Assembly: GCA_009929375.1 (NCBI GenBank)
Contig: SAAO01000032.1
Coordinates: forward strand, 1-51,242
Direction of reading: 5' to 3'
DNA from: Bacteroidia bacterium
GTDB lineage: Bacteria; Bacteroidota; Bacteroidia; Bacteroidales; Paludibacteraceae
DNA: 51,242 nt
Both the position numbers and the translations under genes were made by a program. Shown here in pieces: positions 27,029 to 35,605 of this stretch (positions within the stretch are counted from its first letter, which is position 1; each line of letters starts with the position of its first letter). The notes under the pieces were generated by a model. It was not told where the DNA came from, did no database searches, and was given only the letters and a program-made list of their open reading frames with translations.

Positions 27029-28402
27029 TCAGAGCTTTTCAAAAACTTCAGCAGCAAAAAACTCCAGACTCGGATCACGGGCACCCATCAGCAGGAGCAC
27101 GTCGTTTCCACTAAAGTGCGGACGTACATTTTCCATAAAATCATTTCTGCGCTCCACAAAGTAAGCGTTTTTATCCAGCGCTTTCAGGTCTTCAATAAGG
27201 TCGTTAGCCGAAATATCCTTCACTGCTGAGCCTCCGGCATAAAAAATTTCGCTCATCCATATTTCGTCCTGCGGGCGCAGTACAGCTGCAATTTCCTTTA
27301 CAAAATCGGCACGTAAAAACCGGGTGGGCTTGTAACCATGCGGCTGAAACCACGCAATCACTTTCGCAGCTACAGGCTGACAGGCTGCAATTGAAGCCGC
27401 GCATTTGGCAGGATTGTGGGCGTAATCGTCAATCAGTATCACACCGTTTTTCTCGCCAATCACCTGATGCCTACGATAAATACCTTCGTATTTTTCGAGC
27501 GCCTGAGCAGCAGTTTCGATACTTACTCCAATACGGTTTACCACAGCAATGGCTGCAACGGCATTTTCCATATTGTGACGACCCACCGTATTCATCACAA
27601 CCGGAATATTATTCACGTTGAAATTAATCCGGAAGCCATTCTGTAAAAAGTCAGTTCCTTTGTATCCCGTTTCAGCATCAGCCTCAACCGAAAAATCGTT
27701 TTTTATATCCCTGCTGATTTGCGAAGCAAGTTTATTCGATTGATTTGTAATAAAAATATCTTTAGTGTTGTCGCGGAATGTGCTGAAAATCTGCATTAAT
27801 TCATCAATTTCCTGATGATCTTTGTCGATGTTGAGCAGTAACCCGATTTCAGGATGATATTGTACAATAGAACCATCACTTTCATCGGCCTCAATCACAA
27901 GCCATTCGCCTTTTCCCACTTTTGCATTTCCGATTTTTCCTTCGCGGATTATACTTGTAAGTCCTGCGCCACCGATAATGCTGGGTTCAAGTCCTGCATG
28001 TTGAAGAATATCGAAAATCATAGCAGAAGTGGTGCTTTTTCCCGAAGTTCCGCCCACAGCGATTGTTTTTTTGCTTTCCGAAATCAAAGCTAAAACCTGC
28101 GAGCGTTTCAGAATCGGGATATTCAGTTCGCGTGCTTTCTGAACTTCATAAACAGTGTCCTCAATAGCTGTTGAAACCACTACCAGATCAGTTTCAGTAT
28201 TTATGCCACTTCCATCCTGTAAAAAACATTTGATACCTTCAGCTTCGAGTTTATAACGGGTTTCGTTCACTGTTCCGGCGGTAAAATAGCGGTCGCTGCC
28301 ACTTACATTTTTACCAATTCCCTGTAAATATTGTGCAATGGCACTCATACCTGTTCCCGCCACACCTATAAAAAATATATTATTGAACTGATTGATGGTC
28401 AT
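27029..28402 (-). CDS. Mur ligase family protein, MurC/Mpl-like
   Basis: The 457-residue cytoplasmic protein has the three Mur ligase domains. The N-terminal Rossmann-like part starts FFIGVAGTGMSAIAQYLQGIG (key glycines at residues 13-18) and continues GSDRYF. The central ATP-binding domain has the P-loop GGTSGKSTT at residues 117-125, and EADESDGS and NIDKDHQEID follow. The C-terminal domain contains LIDDYAHNPAK. The order matches MurC (UDP-MurNAc:L-alanine ligase) or Mpl, which recycles murein tripeptide. In both, the P-loop normally reads GTHGKTT; here it is GTSGKST, so a side branch is likely. It stands alone rather than in a division/cell-wall cluster, and I therefore favour a recycling or specialised ligase over the essential MurC. 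The substrate is uncertain. Confidence 0.8.
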   Translation of the reverse strand: MTINQFNNIFFIGVAGTGMSAIAQYLQGIGKNVSGSDRYFTAGTVNETRYKLEAEGIKCFLQDGSGINTETDLVVVSTAIEDTVYEVQKARELNIPILKRSQVLALISESKKTIAVGGTSGKSTTSAMIFDILQHAGLEPSIIGGAGLTSIIREGKIGNAKVGKGEWLVIEADESDGSIVQYHPEIGLLLNIDKDHQEIDELMQIFSTFRDNTKDIFITNQSNKLASQISRDIKNDFSVEADAETGYKGTDFLQNGFRINFNVNNIPVVMNTVGRHNMENAVAAIAVVNRIGVSIETAAQALEKYEGIYRRHQVIGEKNGVILIDDYAHNPAKCAASIAACQPVAAKVIAWFQPHGYKPTRFLRADFVKEIAAVLRPQDEIWMSEIFYAGGSAVKDISANDLIEDLKALDKNAYFVERRNDFMENVRPHFSGNDVLLLMGARDPSLEFFAAEVFEKL

Positions 28403-28443
28403 GTTTTATGATTTTGAGTTCTGTTTTTTTATGAATTTGAATT

Positions 28444-28451
28444 CAAAAGTA
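28444..28451 (-). promoter_or_regulatory. Predicted -7 promoter element for the Mur ligase gene
   Basis: On the minus strand this reads tacttttg, matching TAnnTTTG, 42 bases upstream of the start codon at 28402. Confidence 0.5.
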
Positions 28452-28728
28452 ATCAAAATTCAGTGTTTTGGCAAAAAAAATTAATGCCGACAGACTCTGA
28501 TTTTCCTCATTCCGACAGTGAACTTATTGTATTTTTTCGAAAATGAATAATATGCACATTCCCGATTGTGAAGCTTTTTATTCAGCAGTTTAAGAAAAAC
28601 TATTAAAAAAGATATTGTATTATAAACAATAAACTGATAAATCATATTGTAATTAATACAGTATTCAAAGTGTTGATAATGTGTTTTATAACATGAATTT
28701 ATTGTGCTTATTTGTTTTGTAAATGTTG
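28452..28728. other. AT-rich divergent spacer without a gene
   Basis: The region between the divergent Mur ligase gene and the NUDIX regulator is about 380 bases long in total. Apart from the two predicted promoters (28444-28451 and 28729-28736) it is AT-rich, unlike the repeat-filled spacers elsewhere. I saw no gene, hairpin terminator or clear operator palindrome. Binding sites for the regulator could lie here. Confidence 0.4.
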
Positions 28729-28736
28729 TATTTTTG
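28729..28736 (+). promoter_or_regulatory. Predicted -7 promoter element for the NUDIX regulator
   Basis: The sequence tatttttg matches TAnnTTTG. The implied transcription start near 28743 lies inside the longest possible reading frame, so translation must begin further in, at 28769 or 28784. Confidence 0.55.
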
Positions 28737-28783
28737 TTCCGAAAAACAAAATCTTATGTATACAATTAATGTCATTTTTATCT

Positions 28784-29485
28784 ATGTCAAACGAAATCAT
28801 ATATAATCCGCATGTGTCTGTCGATTGTGTCATTTTTGGCTTCGATGGAGAAAAGTTAAAAGTTCTTCTGATTGAACGCACAATTTCCGAACAGAACACA
28901 CTTTATAACGATAAAAAATTGCCAGGAAGTATTATTCTGGCCGATGAAGATCTGGATGACGCTGCTTACAGGGTTTTGAATGAGCTTACAGGCCTTAAAA
29001 ACATCTATCTGAGTCAGTTTCATAGTTTTGGAAATCCACGACGTACCGAAAATCCTCGCGATGTGCTCTGGCTTGAGAAAACCATGCAACTCAAAATTGG
29101 TCGAATTGTGACTGTAGCATATGTGGCTGTGATTAAAATTGACAGAAAGTTGCAGTTTAAAAGTGATCAAACATCTGCTAATTGGTACGATCTGAATGAG
29201 GTTCGGAATATGAATCTGGCATTCGACCATACTGATATTATTAATAAGGGTTTGGAGCATATACGTCATAAATCGGAAATTGAGCCAAATCTGTTGTTCG
29301 AACTTCTGCCACGGAAATTCACGATTACGCAGCTTCAAACGCTTTACGATACCTTACATCAAACAAAATCGGATGTGCGTAATTTCAGAAAAAAGGTGGT
29401 TCAGTGGCCTTATATTGTGGCACTCGACGAGCTTGAAGAGGGAGTTCCACACAGAGCAGCAAGGCTTTATAAGTATAAGAAATGA
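28784..29485 (+). CDS. NUDIX-type transcriptional regulator of sugar catabolism
   Basis: This protein of 233 residues joins a NUDIX-like effector domain (about residues 8-140) to a C-terminal winged-helix domain (about 150-230, with KFTITQLQTLYDTLHQ and FRKKVVQW). This is the layout of NrtR/AraR-type repressors of Bacteroidota. The NUDIX box is degenerate: around PGSIILADEDLDDAAYRVL the expected REUxEE glutamates are missing (RVLNELTG), so it should bind a sugar or nucleotide ligand without hydrolysing it. I chose the ATG at 28784 (MSNEIIYNP); the ATG at 28769 is also possible. It lies directly before xylB, xylA and a xylose transporter and probably controls them, with xylose or a related sugar as inducer (inference). 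Confidence 0.85.
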   Translation: MSNEIIYNPHVSVDCVIFGFDGEKLKVLLIERTISEQNTLYNDKKLPGSIILADEDLDDAAYRVLNELTGLKNIYLSQFHSFGNPRRTENPRDVLWLEKTMQLKIGRIVTVAYVAVIKIDRKLQFKSDQTSANWYDLNEVRNMNLAFDHTDIINKGLEHIRHKSEIEPNLLFELLPRKFTITQLQTLYDTLHQTKSDVRNFRKKVVQWPYIVALDELEEGVPHRAARLYKYKK

Positions 29486-29609
29486 CCCCTAACCCCTAAA
29501 GGGGAACAATAATTAGTATTGAATATTATAACAATTTAGAATATAATCTATGGATCACGAAAAAAATATACTTGGCGAAGGTAATTCAGCTCCCCTTCAG
29601 GGGTTGGGG
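29486..29609. repeat. REP-like inverted pair overlapping the start of xylB
   Basis: The left arm cccctaacccctaaagggg (29486-29504) starts right after the regulator's stop codon. The right arm ctccccttcaggggttgggg (29590-29609) lies inside the xylB reading frame, 14 codons from its ATG. The arms are imperfect reverse complements about 85 bases apart, the same arrangement as at 732-847. Confidence 0.7.
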
Positions 29610-31091
29610 GTTTTTCTGCTCGGTTACGATTTAGGAAGCTCGTCGGTAAAGGCGAGTTTGGTGAATGCAGAAACGGGCGAATGTGTTTCGGCAGCATTTT
29701 TCCCGAAAAAAGAAATGGAAATAAAATCGGTGAAAGCCGGTTGGGCTGAGCAAAGTCCCGAAATCTGGTGGGAGAACCTAAAGGCAGCTACTAAATCTGT
29801 TTTGGAAGAATCGAAAGTGAGTGCTGCAAACATAAAAGCCATTGGTATTTCGTACCAAATGCATGGTCTTGTATTGGTTGACGAAAATCATAAAGCTGTC
29901 CGCGATGCTATTATCTGGTGTGATAGTCGTGCAGTGCCTTATGGACAAAAGGCTTTTGATGCCATTGGAGCTGAGAAATCGCTTTCGCATTTGCTAAACT
30001 CTCCCGGCAACTTTACTCTGGCAAAATTAGCCTGGGTAAAAGAAAACGAATCTGAGAATTTCATGAAAGCCCAATATTATATGCTTCCGGGTGATTATGT
30101 GGCAATGCGCATGACCGGAAAATCTGCTACTACTGCCTCCGGACTTTCGGAAGGTATCGCGTGGGATTTCAAAGCAGAGGCACCTGCAAAATTCCTTTTC
30201 GATTATTTCGGTTTCGATACAGCGCTTGTGCCTGAAATTGTTCCGACTTTCGGTCAACAGGGAAATCTTAAAGCTGATATTGCTTCCGAACTAGGTTTGG
30301 CTGCAGGAACTCCGGTCACTTATCGTGCGGGCGATCAGCCCAACAATGCACTGTCGCTGAATGTGCTGAATCCTGGTGAAGTGGCAGCCACAGCAGGAAC
30401 TTCGGGTGTAGTGTATGGTGTAAATGGAAATGCACAGTACGATCCGCAAAGCCGTGTCAATTCCTTTGCTCATGTGAATCATACTTCCACAAATTCGCGG
30501 GTTGGCGTTTTATTATGTATCAATGGAACGGCCATTCTGAACACGTGGATCAAAAATAATGTGGCTCCCGAGGGGATTTCGTATGCTGAAATGAATGAGT
30601 TGGCAGCCAATATTCCGGTTGGAAGCGAAGGTCTGAGTATTATTCCTTTTGGTAATGGGGCTGAACGTGTTCTCGGAAATCAGGAGCCCGGATGCTCGGT
30701 GCATAGTATTAATTTTCTCCGTCACGGAAAAGCGCACCTGATTCGTGCAGCTCACGAAGGTATTGCATTTTCGTTTAAATATGGTATGGATATTATGAAC
30801 GAAATGGGTATTGAAACAAAAACCATTCGTGCAGGGCACGCTAATTTGTTCCTGAGTCCGATTTTCCGTCAGACTTTAGCCAATATTACCGGTGCAACTA
30901 TCGAACTTTACAATACCGATGGTTCCATTGGTGCAGCGCGTGGTGCAGGAATCGGAGCGGGGATTTACAAAGATGCAGCAGAAGCATTTTCTACATTGAA
31001 AAAAATTATGGTAATTACTCCAAATTCCGAAGATGTGGAAGCTACGAAAGTGGCGTATGAGTGCTGGCTTTCAAATATGTCAATAAAATAA
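29550..31091 (+). CDS. xylB: Xylulokinase
   Basis: XylB phosphorylates D-xylulose with ATP to xylulose 5-phosphate, feeding the pentose phosphate pathway. The protein is an FGGY-family kinase with the phosphate-binding loop LLGYDLGSSSVKASLV, the substrate region SYQMHGLVLVD with IWCDSRAVPYG, and the C-terminal ATP-binding part GSIGAARGAGIGAG. At 513 residues it is somewhat long: the first about 18 residues (MDHEKNILGEGNSAPLQG) precede the usual N-terminus and are partly encoded by the right arm of a REP-like element. A TTG at 29604 would give the standard start (MGVFLLGYD). I list the ATG at 29550 because it is the first start codon, but the true start is unresolved. It lies 64 bases after the regulator and 136 bases before xylA. 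Confidence 0.93.
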   Translation: MDHEKNILGEGNSAPLQGLGVFLLGYDLGSSSVKASLVNAETGECVSAAFFPKKEMEIKSVKAGWAEQSPEIWWENLKAATKSVLEESKVSAANIKAIGISYQMHGLVLVDENHKAVRDAIIWCDSRAVPYGQKAFDAIGAEKSLSHLLNSPGNFTLAKLAWVKENESENFMKAQYYMLPGDYVAMRMTGKSATTASGLSEGIAWDFKAEAPAKFLFDYFGFDTALVPEIVPTFGQQGNLKADIASELGLAAGTPVTYRAGDQPNNALSLNVLNPGEVAATAGTSGVVYGVNGNAQYDPQSRVNSFAHVNHTSTNSRVGVLLCINGTAILNTWIKNNVAPEGISYAEMNELAANIPVGSEGLSIIPFGNGAERVLGNQEPGCSVHSINFLRHGKAHLIRAAHEGIAFSFKYGMDIMNEMGIETKTIRAGHANLFLSPIFRQTLANITGATIELYNTDGSIGAARGAGIGAGIYKDAAEAFSTLKKIMVITPNSEDVEATKVAYECWLSNMSIK

Positions 31092-31195
31092 TGTGCCAAT
31101 ATGCCAATTAAATAATATGCCAATGAGCAAATTTAATAACGTACAAATGCTAATAATTGGCACATTGGCATATTAACTTATTGGTAAATTAAGAA
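31092..31195. repeat. tgccaat repeat hairpin between xylB and xylA
   Basis: The words gtgccaatatgccaatt (about 31093-31109) and aattggcacattggcata (about 31155-31172) are near-perfect inverted copies, with a further atgccaatgagcaa unit between them. The block can form a long hairpin in the xylB-xylA transcript. It resembles other dispersed phrases in this genome. Confidence 0.6.
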
Positions 31196-31227
31196 AAAAT
31201 TCATAAACAATTAAAATTCATAGAGTT

Positions 31228-32541
31228 ATGTCAAAAATCTATTTTCCATCAATCGAAAAGATTAAATTCGAAGGTAAAGAAAGTAAAAATCCTTTAGCAT
31301 TTCGTTATTACGATGCAAACAAGGTAGTGTATGGTAAAACCATGGCTGAATGGTTTAAGTTTTCAATGGCCTGGTGGCATACCTTGTGTGCCGAAGGTGG
31401 CGATCCATTTGGTGGTGGTACGCAAAAACATCCATGGGTAGGTGCTTCTGACGCAGCTCAGGCTGCAAAAGACAAAATGGATGCTGGTTTCGAATTCATG
31501 CAAAAAATGGGTATCGAATATTATTGTTTCCATGATATCGATTTAGTGGACGAAGGCTCATCCATTGAAGAATATGAAGCCAATCTGAAAGCAATTGTGG
31601 AATATGCCAAACAAAAACAGGCTGAAACCGGTATCAAACTTATGTGGGGAACTGCCAATGTGTTTTCTAATGCCCGTTACATGAATGGTGCCAGCACAAA
31701 TCCTGATTTTGATGCTGCTGCCCGTGCAATGTTGCAAATTAAAAATTCGATCGATGCTACAATTGCATTGGGCGGACGTGGGTATGTGTTCTGGGGTGGT
31801 CGTGAAGGGTATATGAGCCTGTTGAACACCGATATGAAACGCGAAAAACAACATTTGGGACGCATGCTTCAAATGGCACGTGATTATGGACGTTCAAAAG
31901 GCTTCAAAGGTGTATTTCTGATCGAACCAAAGCCAATGGAACCAATGAAACATCAGTACGATGTGGATGCCGAAACAGTGATTGGATTTTTGAAGGAATT
32001 TGGTTTGGAGAACGATTTTAAACTGAATATAGAAGTAAACCATGCAACTCTGGCCGGTCACACTTTTGAACACGAACTGCAATGTGCAGTAGATGCCGGA
32101 ATGCTGGGTGCTATTGATGCAAACCGTGGTGATGTACAAAACGGTTGGGATACTGATCAGTTCCCTGTGGATGTTTTTGAACTTACACAAGCCATGATGG
32201 TAGTGCTGAAAGGTGGCGGAATGCAGGGTGGAGGAACAAACTTTGATGCCAAAATCCGTCGTAATTCAACTGATAATGAAGATCTTTTCATTGCTCACAT
32301 TGGTGCAATGGACGTAATGGCCCGTGCTTTGGAAGCTGCTGCAGCCATTTTGGAAGAATCTCCGCTTCCTGATATGCTGAAAGCCCGTTATGCTTCGTAC
32401 GATTCGGGAAAAGGTAAAGAATTTGAAGAAGGAAAACTGACTTTCGAAGATGTGTACGCTTATGCAAAAGCCAATGGTGAGCCACAACAAATCAGTGGCA
32501 AACAGGAGCTTTACGAAGCGATTGTAAATATGTACATTTAA
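31228..32541 (+). CDS. xylA: Xylose isomerase
   Basis: XylA interconverts D-xylose and D-xylulose in the cytoplasm, using two divalent metal ions. The 437-residue length is that of class II enzymes. The catalytic His is H102 in [13 protein letters not shown]. Metal-binding regions include [14 protein letters not shown] (Glu and the nearby Lys) and [15 protein letters not shown], and the [17 protein letters not shown] motif supplies the metal-binding aspartates. All are intact. It is the second enzyme gene of the xylose operon, between the kinase and the transporter. A short spacer with repeat phrases separates it from the transporter. Confidence 0.98.
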   Translation: MSKIYFPSIEKIKFEGKESKNPLAFRYYDANKVVYGKTMAEWFKFSMAWWHTLCAEGGDPFGGGTQKHPWVGASDAAQAAKDKMDAGFEFMQKMGIEYYCFHDIDLVDEGSSIEEYEANLKAIVEYAKQKQAETGIKLMWGTANVFSNARYMNGASTNPDFDAAARAMLQIKNSIDATIALGGRGYVFWGGREGYMSLLNTDMKREKQHLGRMLQMARDYGRSKGFKGVFLIEPKPMEPMKHQYDVDAETVIGFLKEFGLENDFKLNIEVNHATLAGHTFEHELQCAVDAGMLGAIDANRGDVQNGWDTDQFPVDVFELTQAMMVVLKGGGMQGGGTNFDAKIRRNSTDNEDLFIAHIGAMDVMARALEAAAAILEESPLPDMLKARYASYDSGKGKEFEEGKLTFEDVYAYAKANGEPQQISGKQELYEAIVNMYI

Positions 32542-32549
32542 TAATCAGA

Positions 32550-32615
32550 GATCAGAGGTAAGCAGTAAGAGGCAAGTAAATGCCAATTCTCACTCCTTAC
32601 CTCTTGCTCCTTACT
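32550..32615. repeat. Inverted agtaaga/cttactt repeat between xylA and the transporter
   Basis: The words gaggtaagcagtaagaggca and ctccttacctcttgctcctt are inverted relatives and can form a hairpin in the transcript. The phrase looks like another dispersed spacer repeat. Confidence 0.55.
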
Positions 32616-32623
32616 TCTAAAAA

Positions 32624-34021
32624 ATGAACTCACAAAAACCAAATAATCTGTTTATAGTAGGTGTAACGCTGGTAGCTACGCTTGGAGGTTTGCTTTTTGG
32701 TTACGATACGGCCGTAATTTCGGGTGCTGTCGATCCTATAAAGGTTTTCTTCCAGCTCGATGCAGCTCATTATGGCGATGCTGCTACTTTTTATCATGGA
32801 GCTACTGTGTCGAGTGCGCTGATTGGCTGCATTATCGGCGGACTTATTTCCGGTATTTTTGCAACTCGTTTCGGACGTCGTAAATCGTTGATTATTGCTT
32901 CTGTACTATTTTTCATCTCTTCTGTAGGTTCTGCTTATCCTGAAATGATTTTCTTTTCGGAGGGAACATCCATTTCCACTCTTCTGGCTTCGTTCAATGT
33001 CTATAGAATCATTGGTGGGATAGGTGTGGGGCTGGCATCGGCAATTTGTCCTATGTATATTGCTGAAATGGCACCTGCCGAAATTCGTGGAAAGCTCGTT
33101 TCATGGAATCAGTTTGCCATAATTTTTGGTATGCTGGTGGTGTATTTTGTAAATTACTTCATCGTTTTTGGCAAAGATCCGGTATGGATCAACGAAACAG
33201 GTTGGAGACTAATGTTCCTTTCTGAATCGTTTGTGGCTGCAACCTTTGGCATACTGCTCTTCTTTGTGCCTGAAACTCCGCGTTATCTGGCGCTGAATCA
33301 TAACGACGAAAAAGCTTTAAGTATTTTGACGAAAGTAAACGGACTGGATAAAGCACGTATCGTATTAGCAGAAATAAAGGAAACTGTTCAAGAAAAAGTG
33401 GAGAATGTGCTTACTTATGGTTGGAAAGTATTGATTATCGGAATTTTATTATCTGTTTTTCAACAGGCTGTAGGTATCAATGTCGTTCTTTATTATGCCC
33501 CAACCATTTTTAAAGGACTTGGTTTTGGAAACGACGCAGCTATGTGGCAAACCGTAATTATGGGTGTGGTGAATATTATATTTACGCTGGTAGCCATTTT
33601 TACTGTGGACAAATTCGGCCGGAAACCTTTGCTGATTATTGGGTCGATTGGAATGGCAGTTGGAATGTTTGCTATCGGAACTTTAGCTCATTTTCAAATA
33701 ATTGGTGTAAGTACACTCATCTTTATTGTGATTTACACTGCGGCTTTTAGGATGTCGTGGGGACCGATTTGCTGGGTGTTGATTTCCGAGATTTTCCCTA
33801 ACACTATTCGTGGAAAAGCAGTTGCAATTGCTGTGGCAGCACAGTGGATAGCTAATTTTGTAGTTTCGTCCACTTTTCCTACGCTCGAAGCATTCAGCAT
33901 TACATTTACCTATGTTTTGTATGGTGTAATGTCGGTTTTGTCGGCTATTTTTGTTTGGAAAATGGTACCCGAAACCAAAGGTAAAACGCTTGAGGATATG
34001 AGTAAATTGTGGAAACGATAA
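32624..34021 (+). CDS. xylE: Sugar:H+ symporter of the MFS, XylE-like (xylose transporter)
   Basis: This 465-residue inner-membrane protein has about twelve hydrophobic segments and the sugar-porter signatures of the major facilitator superfamily: GGLLFGYDTAVISGA in helix 1, RFGRRKSLI in the loop between helices 2 and 3, PETPRYLAL at the end of helix 6, and VPETKGKTLEDMSK at the C-terminus. These match XylE/AraE-type proton symporters. Its position after xylB and xylA makes D-xylose the most likely substrate. The gene ends at a strong terminator (34033-34080), which closes the operon. Confidence 0.93.
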   Translation: MNSQKPNNLFIVGVTLVATLGGLLFGYDTAVISGAVDPIKVFFQLDAAHYGDAATFYHGATVSSALIGCIIGGLISGIFATRFGRRKSLIIASVLFFISSVGSAYPEMIFFSEGTSISTLLASFNVYRIIGGIGVGLASAICPMYIAEMAPAEIRGKLVSWNQFAIIFGMLVVYFVNYFIVFGKDPVWINETGWRLMFLSESFVAATFGILLFFVPETPRYLALNHNDEKALSILTKVNGLDKARIVLAEIKETVQEKVENVLTYGWKVLIIGILLSVFQQAVGINVVLYYAPTIFKGLGFGNDAAMWQTVIMGVVNIIFTLVAIFTVDKFGRKPLLIIGSIGMAVGMFAIGTLAHFQIIGVSTLIFIVIYTAAFRMSWGPICWVLISEIFPNTIRGKAVAIAVAAQWIANFVVSSTFPTLEAFSITFTYVLYGVMSVLSAIFVWKMVPETKGKTLEDMSKLWKR

Positions 34022-34032
34022 GTTTCATAACC

Positions 34033-34080
34033 ATAAAATAAAAACCCATGAAAAATCAATTTTATGGGTTTTTATTTTAT
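34033..34080. terminator. Bidirectional terminator between the transporter and the DUF3298 gene
   Basis: Perfect 16-base arms at 34033-34048 and 34065-34080 are AT-rich at the base and cccatg-like at the top, with A and T tracts on both sides. It serves the two converging genes. Confidence 0.9.
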
Positions 34081-34092
34081 GACTCAGAACTG

Positions 34093-34929
34093 TTATTCTA
34101 CAGTTTCTTTATATATCAGATAATCGATAACCGAAGGCTTGTTTAACATGTCCTTTAATCTGTCGAAAGGTATAACAACTTCAGTAATACCCATATAATA
34201 TGGAGCAATTTCGTACGGGTTAAATACATAATTTATACTTTCGTCGGTAATGTAGAAATTGCTGTTGGGTTTAATTGCATCCACCCAATAATCAGTATCA
34301 TCCAGCGAAATAATAGTTTCAACATTAGGATCTTCGTTGCTTTGCTCCACAATTCTTGTTTTCAGAAGGCTGGTAAGCGTTTCCTCAAAACCCACTTTGA
34401 ATAAGTCACTTTCTTTGATCTGCTTTCCGTTTTTCAGATCGAAATTAAAGTAATTAAGGGTTGTAAGTCCGTGTGCTCCACCCATAAATACATAGCGGTT
34501 TATACCGTACGAATAAATATTCTGGTCGTTGAGCAACGAAAATCCTTCAAGATTGTGCTCGTTGAAAAATGAATAAAACGCTGTACTGTCAAGTTGTTCG
34601 AGCAGAGGTTCGTTGGTAATTTTATATTCATTTATAAGCGATGCGGCAAAAATTTTCAGTATACTGTCGTTCCCGAATTGCAGATAGTCACTTCCAAAAA
34701 GATTTGTTATCAGAGTGTTACGTATTGAATCGAGAATAAGTTCGTTGTGATAGCACACCGGAAGTTCAACCAACAGATTTAAATGCAGTGACCCTTTAGA
34801 AGTGTCAGTTGCCAGATAATAAGTTTCGGAATGAGAGTTTTCGGTTGTCATAATGGTTTTTTGTTTACATGAAACAAAAAATATGACAGTTAAAATGCTT
34901 GTAAACAGTATTTTAGTCTTTATTTTCAT
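34093..34929 (-). CDS. DUF3298/DUF4163-type lipoprotein
   Basis: The 278-residue protein carries a lipoprotein signal with lipobox FFVSC (Cys at about residue 21), so it should be anchored on the periplasmic side of a membrane. The body matches the DUF4163-DUF3298 architecture: an N-terminal part (about residues 40-140) and a C-terminal domain with the motifs GGAHGLTTLNYFNFDL near residues 150-165 and NPYEIAPYYMGITEVVIP near residues 240-257. Homologous domains occur in the anti-sigma factor RsiV and in lysozyme-inhibitor-like proteins. The role here is unknown. A promoter element lies at 34959-34966. Confidence 0.8.
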   Translation of the reverse strand: MKIKTKILFTSILTVIFFVSCKQKTIMTTENSHSETYYLATDTSKGSLHLNLLVELPVCYHNELILDSIRNTLITNLFGSDYLQFGNDSILKIFAASLINEYKITNEPLLEQLDSTAFYSFFNEHNLEGFSLLNDQNIYSYGINRYVFMGGAHGLTTLNYFNFDLKNGKQIKESDLFKVGFEETLTSLLKTRIVEQSNEDPNVETIISLDDTDYWVDAIKPNSNFYITDESINYVFNPYEIAPYYMGITEVVIPFDRLKDMLNKPSVIDYLIYKETVE

Positions 34930-34958
34930 GACTTGTTTTTTGAAAGTATTTCAGACTA

Positions 34959-34966
34959 CAAAAATA
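34959..34966 (-). promoter_or_regulatory. Predicted -7 promoter element for the DUF3298 lipoprotein
   Basis: On the minus strand this reads tatttttg, matching TAnnTTTG, 30 bases upstream of the start codon at 34929. Confidence 0.5.
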
Positions 34967-35039
34967 TAACATTTCGGGATATTAATCCTAAAATAATTGA
35001 AAAACAATTGAATTATTTTTGAAAACTGACTTTAGTATT

Positions 35040-35047
35040 TATATTTG
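35040..35047 (+). promoter_or_regulatory. Predicted -7 promoter element of the metal-associated gene set
   Basis: The sequence tatatttg matches TAnnTTTG, 21 bases upstream of the ATG at 35068. It is the only such element seen upstream of the three genes, which supports one operon. Confidence 0.55.
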
Positions 35048-35067
35048 CAACTCTGATTAAAAAAAAT

Positions 35068-35532
35068 ATGACAGCATTTTTACGAAATACTTTTAGTTTG
35101 TTGCTCGGCTTATACTTTCTGTTGGCCGGCACAGGCTTTAATATTGTAAACTATTGCTGTGATTCATGCGAAAGCAAAGGCATTGAATATATTGCCAAAC
35201 ACAGTTGTGAGGAAGTACATCATCACAAATCTGATTGTTGCGAATCTCATTCACACGCTTCGGCTGATTCTCATCATGATATTGCCTGCTCCGATATTCA
35301 GCATATGCCTGAATGTTGTCACATTTTGAGAGTCAAAGTTGAAACTCCAACTGTTGTTTCAACACCTGAGCTTATAAGTGTTACAATTTTCACCCATACT
35401 TTGTTCGCTTGCGAAAGTATTTTCATGAATTTTCAACCCGAAAGTTCTTTTCAATATCCAACTCCTCCTCCTGATATTCCGCTTCCTTCCGGACGTGATA
35501 TTCTGACAGCCCAATCTGTGCTTTTGATTTGA
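35068..35532 (+). CDS. Cys/His-rich exported protein, HYC_CC_PP-like
   Basis: This encodes 154 residues with an N-terminal hydrophobic segment (about residues 8-26), so it is probably exported or anchored. The centre is packed with possible metal ligands: NYCCDSCES near residues 29-37, HSCEEVHHHKSDCCESHSH, and ECCHIL near residues 89-94. Near the C-terminus comes PTPPPDIPLP. The order of a YC motif, a CC motif and a PP motif resembles the Bacteroidota family named HYC_CC_PP (from memory). It precedes a TonB-dependent receptor and a heavy-metal-binding protein, so a role in copper or other soft-metal handling at the cell envelope is likely (inference). Confidence 0.75.
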   Translation: MTAFLRNTFSLLLGLYFLLAGTGFNIVNYCCDSCESKGIEYIAKHSCEEVHHHKSDCCESHSHASADSHHDIACSDIQHMPECCHILRVKVETPTVVSTPELISVTIFTHTLFACESIFMNFQPESSFQYPTPPPDIPLPSGRDILTAQSVLLI

Positions 35533-35605
35533 TTTTCAATGTTTAGTTTCTGTAATATTTTAGAAACTCAATACTGTATTTTTTCAAATCAAATCAAACT
35601 AAATA

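Noticed and set aside
28712-28783. Longer N-terminus for the NUDIX regulator
   Set aside because: The frame begins upstream of the predicted promoter element, so those codons should not be in the transcript.
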